Source: Corynebacterium halotolerans YIM 70093 = DSM 44683 (GTDB lineage Bacteria > Actinomycetota > Actinomycetes > Mycobacteriales > Mycobacteriaceae). Taken from it: DNA of 64,000 nt. The stretch is taken from the NCBI RefSeq assembly GCF_000341345.1, contig NC_020302.1, forward strand, positions 2,646,075 through 2,710,074. Direction: 5' to 3'. This document shows positions 43,606 through 51,657 of this stretch, one piece after another; the stretch's first letter is position 1; each line of letters begins with the position of its first letter. The position numbers and the translations under genes are program-made. The notes beneath the pieces were generated by a model. It did not search any database, was not told where the DNA came from, and worked only from the letters and a program-made list of their open reading frames with translations.

Positions 43606-45540
43606 ATGCCCCCATCTCAAACTGCCCCTGTGCACTCCCCGGGCCGTGCCGCCTGGATGATCGCGGTCGCGGCCGCCGCCGCGTTCCTCGCCACCTTCAA
43701 CGAGACCTTCCTCAATGTCGCCTTCACGCCGATCATGGAGGACTTCAACGTCGACGTGAACACCGTCCAGTGGCTGACCACCGGCTATCTGCTGGTTGCC
43801 GCCGTGTTCGTACCGGTCTCGAACGTCCTCTACCACCGGTTCCCCACCCGCCCGCTGTTCGTCGCCGTCGTCGCGATCATGGTGGTCGGCTCGGTGGTGG
43901 GCGCCCTCGCCCCGACCTTCAGCGTGCTCCTCATCGCACGCCTGCTGCAGGCCATCGGCACAGGCCTTCTCACGCCCATCGGCATGAACATCACCCTGGC
44001 TGTCTCGCCGCGCGAGAAGCTGGGGCTCAACATGGGCATCATGGCTGCAATGACCACGCTGGGGCCGTCACTGGCGATCGTCCTGTCCGGCGCGCTTCTG
44101 ACCGTTGCCCCGTGGACCACCCTGATGTGGGTCTTCGGTGGCCTCACCCTCATCGTGCTGCTGGCCGGCGCAATTGCTCTGCGCAATGTCGCTGAGCTGG
44201 GTCGCCAGGTTCTCGACATCCTGTCGTTCCTGCTCGTGGCAGTGGGCCTGGTCGGCATCCTCTACGGTGTGTCCTCCGCATTCAGTGGCACCGCCCTCTA
44301 CGCCGGCGTCTCCGCCGTCATCGGCCTGCTGGCACTGTGGATGTTCGTCATCCGCCAGCGTCGTATCGAGCATCCGCTGATCGACCTGCGTCCGTTCTCC
44401 AGTGCCCCGTTCGTGTTCGGCGTGCTGATGACCATGCTCGGCCTGCTGTTCGTGTTCGCGATGAACGTCACCATTCCGCTGTTCCTGCAGGCCGCACACG
44501 GTATGGCGCCGCTGGGCGCCTCGCTCGCGCTCGCACCGGGAATCCTCCTCACCGTCGTGATGGGGCCGGTGGCAGGTCGCCTGTTCGACCGCCACGGTGG
44601 TCGTTGGTCGATTCCGCTCGGATTCCTCATCATGGCCGTCTTCGTCACCCTGGTCGGGGTGGCTGCCGGCTACTCATCGATCCTGCTCTTCGCACTGCTC
44701 TACATTCCGGCCGTGCTGGCCACTGCGTTCGTCATCGGACCGTCGCAGACCTTCGCCCTGTCCCACCTCGACCGGGAAACCAGCCCGCACGGTGTCACGG
44801 TGGTCTCCACCAGCTTCCAGATCGCCGGTTGCGTGGGCACCTCCCTGGCCGCCGGCATTTACGGTGCTCTGACCACCGCGAACCTGAACGCCGGAAACAA
44901 CGAGTTCGACTCGCTGCTCACCGGCTTCCGCGGTGCTGTCGTCCTGGTGGTCGTCACCTCGCTGATCGGCATCCTCCTGGCGTTCCTCGCCTACCGCTCG
45001 GCGCAGTCCCAGCGCTCGACCGATACTGCCCAGAGCCCGGAGAACACCGTCGAGTCGATCATGAAGTCCGACGTCTACGCCCTGTCCTCCGACCAGACGG
45101 TGCTGGAGGCTCTGCAGACCTTCGCTGAACGCGGCATCTCCGGGGCACCGATCATCGATACGGACGGCTCCCTGGCAGGCTTCCTCTCCGATGGTGACGT
45201 CATGCGCTACCTGTCCGCAGCTCACCCGTCCTCCACGTCGATCTATTCCTACGCGATCGGTGCCGACGAGGACCTGGAGCAGGCCATGTCCGATCTGGCG
45301 GGCCTGAACGTCATGAAGCTGGCCACCCACGACGTCCTCACCATCGACGTCGGCTCCTCGATCGCAGATGCTGTTGCGGCGGTGTCGGACGCGCATATCA
45401 AGAAGGTGCCGGTGGTCCGCGGCGAGAACGGCCAGGTTGTGGGCATCGTGAGCAGGTCCGCAATCAACCGCCTGGCAATCGCCGGCTACCTGCACACCCG
45501 TGGGGAAGCCCCGCAGATGGCGGACGCGACGGCACGCTGA
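43606..45540 (+). CDS. DHA2-family MFS permease with C-terminal tandem CBS domains
   Basis: A 644-aa fusion. Residues 1 to about 470 are a 14-helix drug:H+ antiporter (TFNETFLNVAFTPIMEDFNV, QWLTTGYLLVAAVFVPVSNVL, QAIGTGLLTPIGMNITLAVSP). Residues about 480-537 and 570-630 are two CBS motifs (SIMKSDVYALSSDQTVLEAL...GFLSDGDVMRYL; THDVLTIDVGSSIADAV...GIVSRSAINRLA), which usually bind adenine nucleotides and gate activity. CBS domains are common on channels and ABC transporters but unusual on DHA2 efflux pumps. ATG 43606 follows AGGAA; an ATG five codons upstream lacks a ribosome site. Codon use is less GC-biased than in the neighbours, and the gene lies among decayed DNA, so acquisition is possible. 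Confidence 0.88.
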   Translation: MPPSQTAPVHSPGRAAWMIAVAAAAAFLATFNETFLNVAFTPIMEDFNVDVNTVQWLTTGYLLVAAVFVPVSNVLYHRFPTRPLFVAVVAIMVVGSVVGALAPTFSVLLIARLLQAIGTGLLTPIGMNITLAVSPREKLGLNMGIMAAMTTLGPSLAIVLSGALLTVAPWTTLMWVFGGLTLIVLLAGAIALRNVAELGRQVLDILSFLLVAVGLVGILYGVSSAFSGTALYAGVSAVIGLLALWMFVIRQRRIEHPLIDLRPFSSAPFVFGVLMTMLGLLFVFAMNVTIPLFLQAAHGMAPLGASLALAPGILLTVVMGPVAGRLFDRHGGRWSIPLGFLIMAVFVTLVGVAAGYSSILLFALLYIPAVLATAFVIGPSQTFALSHLDRETSPHGVTVVSTSFQIAGCVGTSLAAGIYGALTTANLNAGNNEFDSLLTGFRGAVVLVVVTSLIGILLAFLAYRSAQSQRSTDTAQSPENTVESIMKSDVYALSSDQTVLEALQTFAERGISGAPIIDTDGSLAGFLSDGDVMRYLSAAHPSSTSIYSYAIGADEDLEQAMSDLAGLNVMKLATHDVLTIDVGSSIADAVAAVSDAHIKKVPVVRGENGQVVGIVSRSAINRLAIAGYLHTRGEAPQMADATAR

Positions 45541-45568
45541 GCCACGGAGGCGGAAAGTCGTTGATTGA

Positions 45569-45602
45569 AGTAGGTCGGGTCCTGTGGGACCCGGTCTACT
45601 TT
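45569..45602 (+). terminator. Terminator of the MFS-CBS gene
   Basis: AGTAG-GTCGGGTCC and GGGACCCGGTCTACT pair around a 3-nt loop and are followed by TTTCGTCT; 28 bp past the stop. Confidence 0.8.
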
Positions 45603-46266
45603 CGTCTGCAATCATACGGCCGACAATCAGCTCGGGCACTTCGAGCGAAAAGCAAGAGTCCTGATCCCGGCACACGGTTCATGGGGCTTCCGACTCCTGT
45701 CCTGAAAGTCATGTGAGCCAGCGGTTGCCGCCCGCGACCTGGATAACCGCCCAAAACCGGACGGTAAGTTTGTCGTGACGCGTGCCCACCCTGGGATTGT
45801 GCTTGTAGGTATGCAACCGCCCGATGACGTTGCGGCCCTCATGGGCCGCAGAATCGAAGACCGGTGGCCTCCCACCCCGGGTTCCTTTGGCCTTACTGTG
45901 GGCTTTCCGGCCTTCTTTGTCCGGGATCAGGGGGCGATGCCCCGACCCCGCAGGTATGACCGGTTCGCTGGGGAGACAGCAGGCCTTGTCCGCCGGCACC
46001 GCCACCCGTGTCTTTTCACGGCAGGAACGCTGACAGTAGATGGCGAGAATGGTCGGACCCTCCGGGCACTCGCCCTTTGAGGAGGTGTATTTCCCTGAAT
46101 TTGCACCCAGTAGGCGGAACCTGAGTCAGGTCTTTTCTCGTCTTCGCCTGCCCATGCCCCGTTGGGGGCTACCTCGTCTGCCTCTGAAAGACCCCTCTTC
46201 GAGCATCCGCCCGGTCAGCTCTCCATCGCCGACCCCCACCGGAGCGATCCTTGAAACACAAAAACC
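45603..46266. other. Gene-poor stretch between MFS-CBS gene and lysS
   Basis: Apart from the transposase remnant at 45,709-46,005, nothing coding is recognised. Together with the MFS pseudogene it makes 42,200-46,260 a patch of decayed accessory DNA interrupted by one intact gene. Confidence 0.5.
45709..46005 (-). pseudogene. C-terminal remnant of an IS5-type transposase
   Basis: The minus-strand translation has PADKACCLPSEPVIPAGSGHR, IPDKEGRKAHSKAKGTRGGRPPVFD and NVIGRLHTYKHNPRVGTRHDKL, in the order and spacing of the last third of IS5-group DDE transposases (ADKAY..., IPE-K, GSRGGRPP-FD, RN-VER-FN-LKQWR--ATRYDK). The catalytic Asp residues upstream are missing, the conserved Glu in the N-V-E-R motif reads as Gly (NVIGR), and no inverted terminal repeats are seen. 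A dead fragment of an insertion sequence. Confidence 0.7.
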
Positions 46267-46307
46267 GACGCCGCGCCCCACGCATACGGTGCGTGGGGCG
46301 CGGCGTC
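46267..46307 (-). terminator. Rho-independent terminator of lysS
   Basis: GACGCCGCGCCCCACGCA (46267-46284) and TGCGTGGGGCGCGGCGTC (46290-46307), a perfect 18-bp stem with a 5-nt loop; on the minus strand followed by GGTTTTTGTGTTT. It starts 26 bp past the lysS stop. Confidence 0.9.
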
Positions 46308-46332
46308 GTCAAACGGGGCGTCGAGAAGCGTG

Positions 46333-47928
46333 CTACTGCCTCGGTTCCGGCTTGACCATCGGGAAGAGCACGGTCTCGCGGATGCCCAGGCCGGTCAGGG
46401 CCATGAGCAGGCGGTCGATGCCCATGCCGCAGCCCGCGGTCGGCGGCATGCCCTGCTCCATGGCGGCGAGGAAGTCCTCGTCTAGCACCATGGCCTCGTC
46501 GTCGCCGCCGGCGGCCAGGCGGGCCTGGTCCTCGAACCGCTCGCGCTGGATGACGGGGTCGACGAGTTCGGAGTATCCGGTGGCCAGCTCGAAGCCGCGG
46601 ACGTAGAGATCCCACTTCTCGGTCACGCCCGGCTTGGAGCGGTGCTGGCGGGTCAGCGGGGAGGTCTCGACGGGGAAGTCCTTGACGAAGATCGGGCCCT
46701 CGAGCTGGTCCTCACACAGCGTCTCCCAGATCTCCTCGACGAGCTTGCCGTGGCCCCAGCCGCCCTTGGCCGGGACCTCGAGGCCGATGACCTCCGCGAT
46801 CGCCTTGAGCTCCTCGACACCTGTGTCGATGGTCACCTCGGGCTGGCCGGGGAACTTCGCCGCCAGCGCCTCGTTCAGGGAGGGGTACATCTCGATGACC
46901 GGCCACTCGCCGCCGAGGTCGTACTCGGTGCCGTCGGACAGCGTGACGGTGGTGGAGCCGAAGACCTCCTGCGCGACCGCCTGGACGAGGTTCTTGATCG
47001 TCTCGGCGCCATCGGAGTAGTCACCCCAGGCCTGGTAGGTCTCCAGCATCGCGAACTCCGGGCTGTGGGTGGAGTCCACGCCCTCGTTGCGGAAGTTGCG
47101 GTTGACCTCGAAGACGCGGTCGATGCCGCCGACGACGGCGCGCTTGAGGAACAGCTCGGGCGCGATCCGCAGGTAGAGATCGATGTCGAGCGCGTTGGAG
47201 TGGGTCCGGAAGGGACGGGCCGCGGCGCCGCCGTGCAGGGTCTGGAGCATCGGCGTCTCGATCTCCAGGAAGCCCTCGTCCTCGAGGTGGTGGCGCAGGG
47301 CGCGCATGACCATGATGCGGGTCATGGCGTTGGTGCGGGCCTGCTCACGCATGATGAGGTCGGTGTAGCGGTGACGCACCCGCTGGTCCTCGTTCATGTC
47401 GGCGAAGGCCACGGGCAGCGGGCGCAGGGACTTCGAGGCCATCGTCCAGGCGGTGGCCATCACGGACAGCTCGCCGCGGCGGGAGGCGACCACGCGGCCG
47501 CGCACGGAGACGAAGTCGCCCAGGTCCACGTCCGACTTCCAGCCGGCGAGCGCTTCCTCGCCGACCTCGGCGAGCGAGAGCATGGCCTGCAGCTGGGTGC
47601 CGTCGCCCTCCTGGAGGGTGGCGAAGCACAGCTTGCCGGTGTTGCGGATGAACATGACGCGGCCGACGACCGCGACCTCGGCCCCGGTCTCCTCGCCGGG
47701 GGCCAGGTAGGTCACGCCCTCGCGCTTCTCGACGTCCTCATCCTCCTTGACGACCACGAACTTCTCGCGCAGGTCCTTCAGCGAGGTGGTGCGGTCGACG
47801 GCGACGGGGTACGGCTCAACGCCGGACTCCAGCAGGCGGGCACGCTTCTCGCGGCGGATGCGCAGCTGCTCGGGAAGATCGTTGCCGGAATCGGCCTTGC
47901 TTGCCTGAGGATTCTTTGCGTCGGTCAC
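46333..47928 (-). CDS. lysS: Lysyl-tRNA synthetase (class II)
   Basis: A 531-aa synthetase with the N-terminal OB-fold anticodon-binding domain ([25 protein letters not shown]) and a class II catalytic core: motif 1 near [14 protein letters not shown], motif 2 [24 protein letters not shown], and motif 3 [18 protein letters not shown] 47928 is used because TACCCT ends 8 nt upstream; TTG 47937 is a possible alternative. The preceding GGAGG overlaps the alternative start and can serve as ribosome site. Single gene followed by a strong terminator. Confidence 0.95.
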   Translation of the reverse strand: MTDAKNPQASKADSGNDLPEQLRIRREKRARLLESGVEPYPVAVDRTTSLKDLREKFVVVKEDEDVEKREGVTYLAPGEETGAEVAVVGRVMFIRNTGKLCFATLQEGDGTQLQAMLSLAEVGEEALAGWKSDVDLGDFVSVRGRVVASRRGELSVMATAWTMASKSLRPLPVAFADMNEDQRVRHRYTDLIMREQARTNAMTRIMVMRALRHHLEDEGFLEIETPMLQTLHGGAAARPFRTHSNALDIDLYLRIAPELFLKRAVVGGIDRVFEVNRNFRNEGVDSTHSPEFAMLETYQAWGDYSDGAETIKNLVQAVAQEVFGSTTVTLSDGTEYDLGGEWPVIEMYPSLNEALAAKFPGQPEVTIDTGVEELKAIAEVIGLEVPAKGGWGHGKLVEEIWETLCEDQLEGPIFVKDFPVETSPLTRQHRSKPGVTEKWDLYVRGFELATGYSELVDPVIQRERFEDQARLAAGGDDEAMVLDEDFLAAMEQGMPPTAGCGMGIDRLLMALTGLGIRETVLFPMVKPEPRQ

Positions 47929-47984
47929 GTCCTCCAAGGGTAGTGCATAGCGCGGTGGACAGCCGAAAAGACCTGGGCCCTAGA

Positions 47985-48020
47985 AATCTGATATCAGATT
48001 CCGTAAACTGATATCAGATT
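47985..48020. promoter_or_regulatory. Two tandem palindromic operators upstream of the SPFH-RHH operon
   Basis: AATCTGATATCAGATT (47985-48000) is a perfect 16-bp palindrome; AACTGATATCAGATT (48006-48020) repeats its core CTGATATCAG. Centres are 20 bp apart, two helical turns. The sites are 33 bp upstream of the SPFH start and probably overlap its promoter. The RHH protein of the operon is the likely ligand. Confidence 0.7.
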
Positions 48021-48053
48021 ATCTCGCGCCCACCCGACCCGGAAGGACCCGCC

Positions 48054-49070
48054 ATGACCACTCCCCCACACCCCTCCGACCACGACCCTGACCCGGCGAC
48101 CGACCAGGACGTCTCCCCCGTCCCTGGGGCCGAGGTCGCCGACCGCCCCGTCGGTCACGATGGTGCCCGGGTCGACGTCACCGAGCAGCCGACCTGGACC
48201 GCCGGGGCCGGCGCCGCCGCAGCCACACTCGTCGTCACGCTCATCCTCCTCTTCGGTGGCATCGGCCTGGCCATCTGGGGAATCTTCCTGATGGACGGCA
48301 ACGGCGACGGCGGCCCCGCACTGCTCACCCTCGGTATTCTCGCGGCACTCGTGTCCTTCATCCTGATGCCGATGATCAAGATCATCTCGCCCGGCCACAC
48401 CCACGTGGTCCAGTTCTTCGGCCGCTACCTGGGCACCAACCGCCGCACCGGACTCTCCCTGATCCCGCCACTGTCCTACTCCACCAAGGTCAGCGTGCGG
48501 GTGCGCAACTTCGAGACCAGCGAGATCAAGGTCAACGACCTGGGCGGCAACCCGGTGATGATCGGGGCGATCATCGTCTGGCAGGTCGCCGACACCGCCA
48601 AGGCCACCTTCTCCGTGGAGGACGTCGAGGAGTTCATCCAGTCCCAGTCCGAGTCCGCCCTGCGGCACGTGGCCACCTCCCACCCCTACGACGGCGGCAC
48701 GGCCAACAACCCCTCCCTGTCCGGTTCGACGGACCTGGTCTCCCGTGAGCTGGCCGATGAGGTCGCCGCGCGGGTGAAGGTCGCCGGCCTGGAGATCCTC
48801 GAGGCCCGCATCTCCGCCCTGTCCTACGCCCCCGAGATTGCGCAGTCGATGCTGCAACGCCAGCAGGCCACGGCGATCGTCGACGCCCGCGAGACCATCG
48901 TCGATGGTGCGGTGTCCATGGTGGAATCCGCCCTCGCCGAGCTGGAGCGCAAGGAGATCGTGGATCTGGACCCGGAGCGGCGCGCCGCGATGGTGTCCAA
49001 TCTGCTGGTCGTCCTGTGCTCGGACACCAACGCGCAGCCGATGATCAACACCGGCAGCCTCTACACTTAG
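48054..49070 (+). CDS. SPFH/Band 7 domain membrane protein
   Basis: A 338-aa protein. An acidic N-terminal tail (about 45 residues) is followed by two membrane helices (about 50-78 and 87-107) and then a cytoplasmic SPFH domain: ISPGHTHVVQFFGRYLGTNRRTGLSLIPPLSY, the KVSVRVRNFETSE strands, and a helical part with GLEILEARISALSYAPEIAQSML and RQQATAIVDARETIVDGAV. SPFH proteins form ring-like membrane scaffolds. GGAAGGAC precedes the ATG. Translationally close to a ribbon-helix-helix gene (9 bp), an association seen in several actinobacteria as I recall, with no established function. Confidence 0.87.
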   Translation: MTTPPHPSDHDPDPATDQDVSPVPGAEVADRPVGHDGARVDVTEQPTWTAGAGAAAATLVVTLILLFGGIGLAIWGIFLMDGNGDGGPALLTLGILAALVSFILMPMIKIISPGHTHVVQFFGRYLGTNRRTGLSLIPPLSYSTKVSVRVRNFETSEIKVNDLGGNPVMIGAIIVWQVADTAKATFSVEDVEEFIQSQSESALRHVATSHPYDGGTANNPSLSGSTDLVSRELADEVAARVKVAGLEILEARISALSYAPEIAQSMLQRQQATAIVDARETIVDGAVSMVESALAELERKEIVDLDPERRAAMVSNLLVVLCSDTNAQPMINTGSLYT

Positions 49071-49079
49071 AGCCACTCC

Positions 49080-49277
49080 ATGGCACGTAAAAGCATTGCC
49101 CTGCGCATCGATCCGGCCGTCCACGAGGCCATCACCCGCTGGGCCGACGACGAAACGCGCAGCGTGAACGCCCAGATCGAGGTCATGCTGCGCGATTCAC
49201 TGCGTCGCGCGGGTCGACTGCCCCGCGACGTGGGCGAGCTCCCCCGCCGTGGGCGGCCCCCGAAGGAAGCGGGGTAG
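49080..49277 (+). CDS. Ribbon-helix-helix (Arc-type) DNA-binding protein
   Basis: A 65-aa protein. The N-terminal strand KSIALRID and helices PAVHEAITRWADDETRSVNAQIEVMLRDSLRR are the RHH/Arc fold, with the usual R-V/A-N-A-x-I-E pattern (RSVNAQIE). The C-terminus is basic and Pro-rich (RRGRPPKEAG), like an AT-hook (GRP core). No toxin gene accompanies it; the partner is the SPFH protein 9 bp upstream. It is the obvious candidate to bind the tandem palindromes before the operon. Confidence 0.85.
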   Translation: MARKSIALRIDPAVHEAITRWADDETRSVNAQIEVMLRDSLRRAGRLPRDVGELPRRGRPPKEAG

Positions 49278-49443
49278 GTTGACGGGCCCACCGGTCAGCG
49301 AGGGGCAAAAACCGGTGACAGTGAGCGATTCCCGGCCCCCATTGTCCGAGGTGCGGCGCCCCTCCCCCGTCCCCCTCCGGGCAAAGGGCGTGCGGGCCCA
49401 TAAACGCGTGGTGCCCGAGTGGGACCGGTGGGACACTGGCCCC

Positions 49444-49950
49444 ATGGACACCACCACCCTTGAAGCCATCATCACCATCGTCGCCGGGTTACTGCTCGCG
49501 GTCGGCGTGTTGGGCACGATCTTCCCGATTCTGCCCGGATCCGTCCTGGTGATCATCACTCTTGTCGCGTGGGCCTGGCTGGTCGGATCGACCGCGTCCT
49601 GGACGGCAGCCCTGATCGGCGTTGTGCTCGCGCTGATCGGAATGAGCGCATCCCTCGTACTGACGGGACGCAAGATGCGCCGGGAACGCATCCCGAACGG
49701 ACCGGTGGTGGCCGGCGTCGTGGTGGGCATTGTGGGAATGTTCATCATCCCGGTTGTCGGGCTGTTCCTCGGTTTCGCCGTCGGCCTGCTGATCGCCGAG
49801 CTGGTCCGTCGACGAGACCTCGCCGCGGCCTGGCGCTCCTCGTGGGAGGCGATGAAGTCCATGGGACTCGGCATGCTGCTCGAGTTCGTCTTTGCCTCGC
49901 TGGCCACCTCGGCGTTCGTCATCGGAGCCTTGATCCATTTCTTCACGTGA
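49444..49950 (+). CDS. DUF456 membrane protein
   Basis: A 168-aa integral membrane protein with about five hydrophobic segments. Sequence features of DUF456 are the N-terminal GTIFPILPGSVLVII and the Gly-rich PVVAGVVVGIVGMFIIPVVGLFLGFAVG, which resembles the glycine-zipper repeats in this family. Function unknown. ATG 49444 is chosen because GACACT lies 6 nt upstream; the frame stays open through the 49,278-49,443 gap, which otherwise holds nothing recognisable. Confidence 0.8.
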   Translation: MDTTTLEAIITIVAGLLLAVGVLGTIFPILPGSVLVIITLVAWAWLVGSTASWTAALIGVVLALIGMSASLVLTGRKMRRERIPNGPVVAGVVVGIVGMFIIPVVGLFLGFAVGLLIAELVRRRDLAAAWRSSWEAMKSMGLGMLLEFVFASLATSAFVIGALIHFFT

Positions 49951-50115
49951 CGACGTGAAAGCGGGGGCGACGGAAGGCAGCAGGCAAAACCCTGGGGCGA
50001 CAAACACGGACGGGCACCGCCCTCCCGGGGCTCCGCGCCGACGATCACCGACAACGTGGCCGCCCTGTGCGCCGAGACCCCCTCGCCCCGGCACCCGAAA
50101 TCCGCTCGGACGACA

Positions 50116-50151
50116 ACGGAGGGAGGTTGCCCGATCGCAACCTCCCTCCGT
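50116..50151. terminator. Bidirectional terminator hairpin
   Basis: ACGGAGGGAGGTTGC (50116-50130) and GCAACCTCCCTCCGT (50137-50151), a perfect 15-bp stem with a 6-nt loop between the convergent DUF456 and flavohaemoglobin genes. Confidence 0.8.
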
Positions 50152-50217
50152 CACCCGGCGCACCGGGTGGTCATTATTCGCGCGGACCCTGCCCGGACCC
50201 ACGCGCCGCCCCACCCG

Positions 50218-51390
50218 CTAGAGCAGCCAGTCGTTCGGGGAGAACAGCTCGTAGTGGACCTCGCGCGGGGCCCTGCCCTCGGGCAGCCCGGCGAGCTGGG
50301 CGCGCATGCTCTGCAGGAACTGGTTACCGCCGCACAGGTAGACATCGGCGTCGGCCGGCACCGCGTCGACGGTGACGAGCTCACCGTTGTCGCGGTAGAA
50401 GGTGTGCAGGCTGGCGTTCGGCAGCTGCTCGACAAGCGCGCGGGTCTGCTCCCGCTGCGCGTCCGTGGCCTCGCTGTCATCGCCGTGGAGCACCACGATC
50501 TCCCGGTCGGAGCCGTTCTCGACCAGGCGGGCGAGCATGCCGACCATCGGGGTGGAGCCGATGCCGTTGGAGGCCAGCACCACCGGGGCGTCGCTGCCCT
50601 CGGCCAGGACGAGGTCACCGGCGGCGAGGGTGGCCTGCACCCTGTCGCCGACCTCGACATTGTCCTGCAGGAAGGCGGAGACCTCACCGTCCCGGGCGAC
50701 GGCGATGCGGTACTCGTCGGCCGAGCCGTCGAGCAGGGAGTACTGACGCAGCTGACGGGCACCGTCGGGCAACTTCACACCGACGGAGGTGTACTGGCCC
50801 GGGCGCGGCTTCGTCAGTCCCTCGCCGCTGAGGGTGAACATGGTGACCGTGCCGGTGAGCTCCTCCTTGGCCGTGACGGTGACGTCGCGGAAGACGTCGC
50901 CCGGTTCGACGTTGGCGGAGGCGTAGAGCGCGTCCTCGTGGCCGATGAGGGTCTCGGCCATCAGCCAGTAGACCTCGTCCCAGGCCTCGGCGACGTCGGC
51001 GGTGACGACGTCCGCACCCAGCACCTCCACGATCGCGGCGAAGAGGTTGTCGTGGACGACCTGGTACTGGTCCTCGGTGATGCCCAGGGAGACGTGCTTG
51101 TGGGCGATGCGGCCCAGCAGGTCGACCGGGTCCGGAGCCTCGGGATCCACCAGGGTCTTCGCGAAGGTGGCGATGGAGGCGGCCAGCGCCTTCTGCTGGG
51201 CGGAGCTCTTCTGGTTGCCGCGGTTGAAGGTGTTGGCCAGCAGTTCCGGGTGATTGCCGAACATGGTGCGGTAGAAGACCCGGGCGATCTCTTCGATCTG
51301 ACCGCCGACGAGCGGCAGCGTCGCCTTGATGGTCTCCTCGTGCTCCGGGGTGAGGTGACGGGTGCGGGTGGGCTGGGTGGTGACGAACAA
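50218..51390 (-). CDS. hmp: Flavohaemoglobin (nitric oxide dioxygenase)
   Basis: Detoxifies NO to nitrate using O2 and NAD(P)H. The N-terminal globin domain (about residues 1-145) has the proximal haem His in IAHKHVSLGI and the distal Tyr/Gln region in EIARVFYRTMF. The FAD domain has RQYSLLDG, and the NAD domain has VVLASNGIGSTPMVGML and ends VHYELFSPND. TTG 51390 is favoured because AAGGAG precedes it; the frame continues upstream to a GTG at 51441 with no ribosome site and no globin homology. A GlxR-like site lies at 51481-51496. Confidence 0.92.
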   Translation of the reverse strand: MFVTTQPTRTRHLTPEHEETIKATLPLVGGQIEEIARVFYRTMFGNHPELLANTFNRGNQKSSAQQKALAASIATFAKTLVDPEAPDPVDLLGRIAHKHVSLGITEDQYQVVHDNLFAAIVEVLGADVVTADVAEAWDEVYWLMAETLIGHEDALYASANVEPGDVFRDVTVTAKEELTGTVTMFTLSGEGLTKPRPGQYTSVGVKLPDGARQLRQYSLLDGSADEYRIAVARDGEVSAFLQDNVEVGDRVQATLAAGDLVLAEGSDAPVVLASNGIGSTPMVGMLARLVENGSDREIVVLHGDDSEATDAQREQTRALVEQLPNASLHTFYRDNGELVTVDAVPADADVYLCGGNQFLQSMRAQLAGLPEGRAPREVHYELFSPNDWLL

Positions 51391-51480
51391 GGGGACTCGC
51401 TCCTTCGGGGGCAGAAACAACGACAGGAATGAGATTAACACGAGTTAAGCCGTTTCAATTAATTTCCCCGGCCAAACCCG

Positions 51481-51496
51481 TGCGATTTGGATCACA
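51481..51496. promoter_or_regulatory. Putative GlxR (CRP-type) site between hmp and phoX
   Basis: TGCGATTTGGATCACA against the CRP/GlxR consensus TGTGA-N6-TCACA: one mismatch in the half-sites. It lies 91 bp upstream of the hmp start and 162 bp upstream of phoX. Confidence 0.45.
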
Positions 51497-51657
51497 CATA
51501 CCTCGCTTCGTGAGGAGCCTCGTCACATCTTCGCCCGCTGGCCGCATTAAATTCATCGCGGCGTAACTTTCCACTCTCCATTCGGTCACATGCGTCTCCT
51601 ACGATTCCCTTGGTCTTCGCAACAGATTGAAATTTTTTAGAGCCTTTGGAGGGCACC

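Noticed and set aside
49080..49277. Toxin-antitoxin system with the RHH protein
   Set aside because: No small toxin-like gene adjoins it; the neighbour is a 338-aa SPFH protein.
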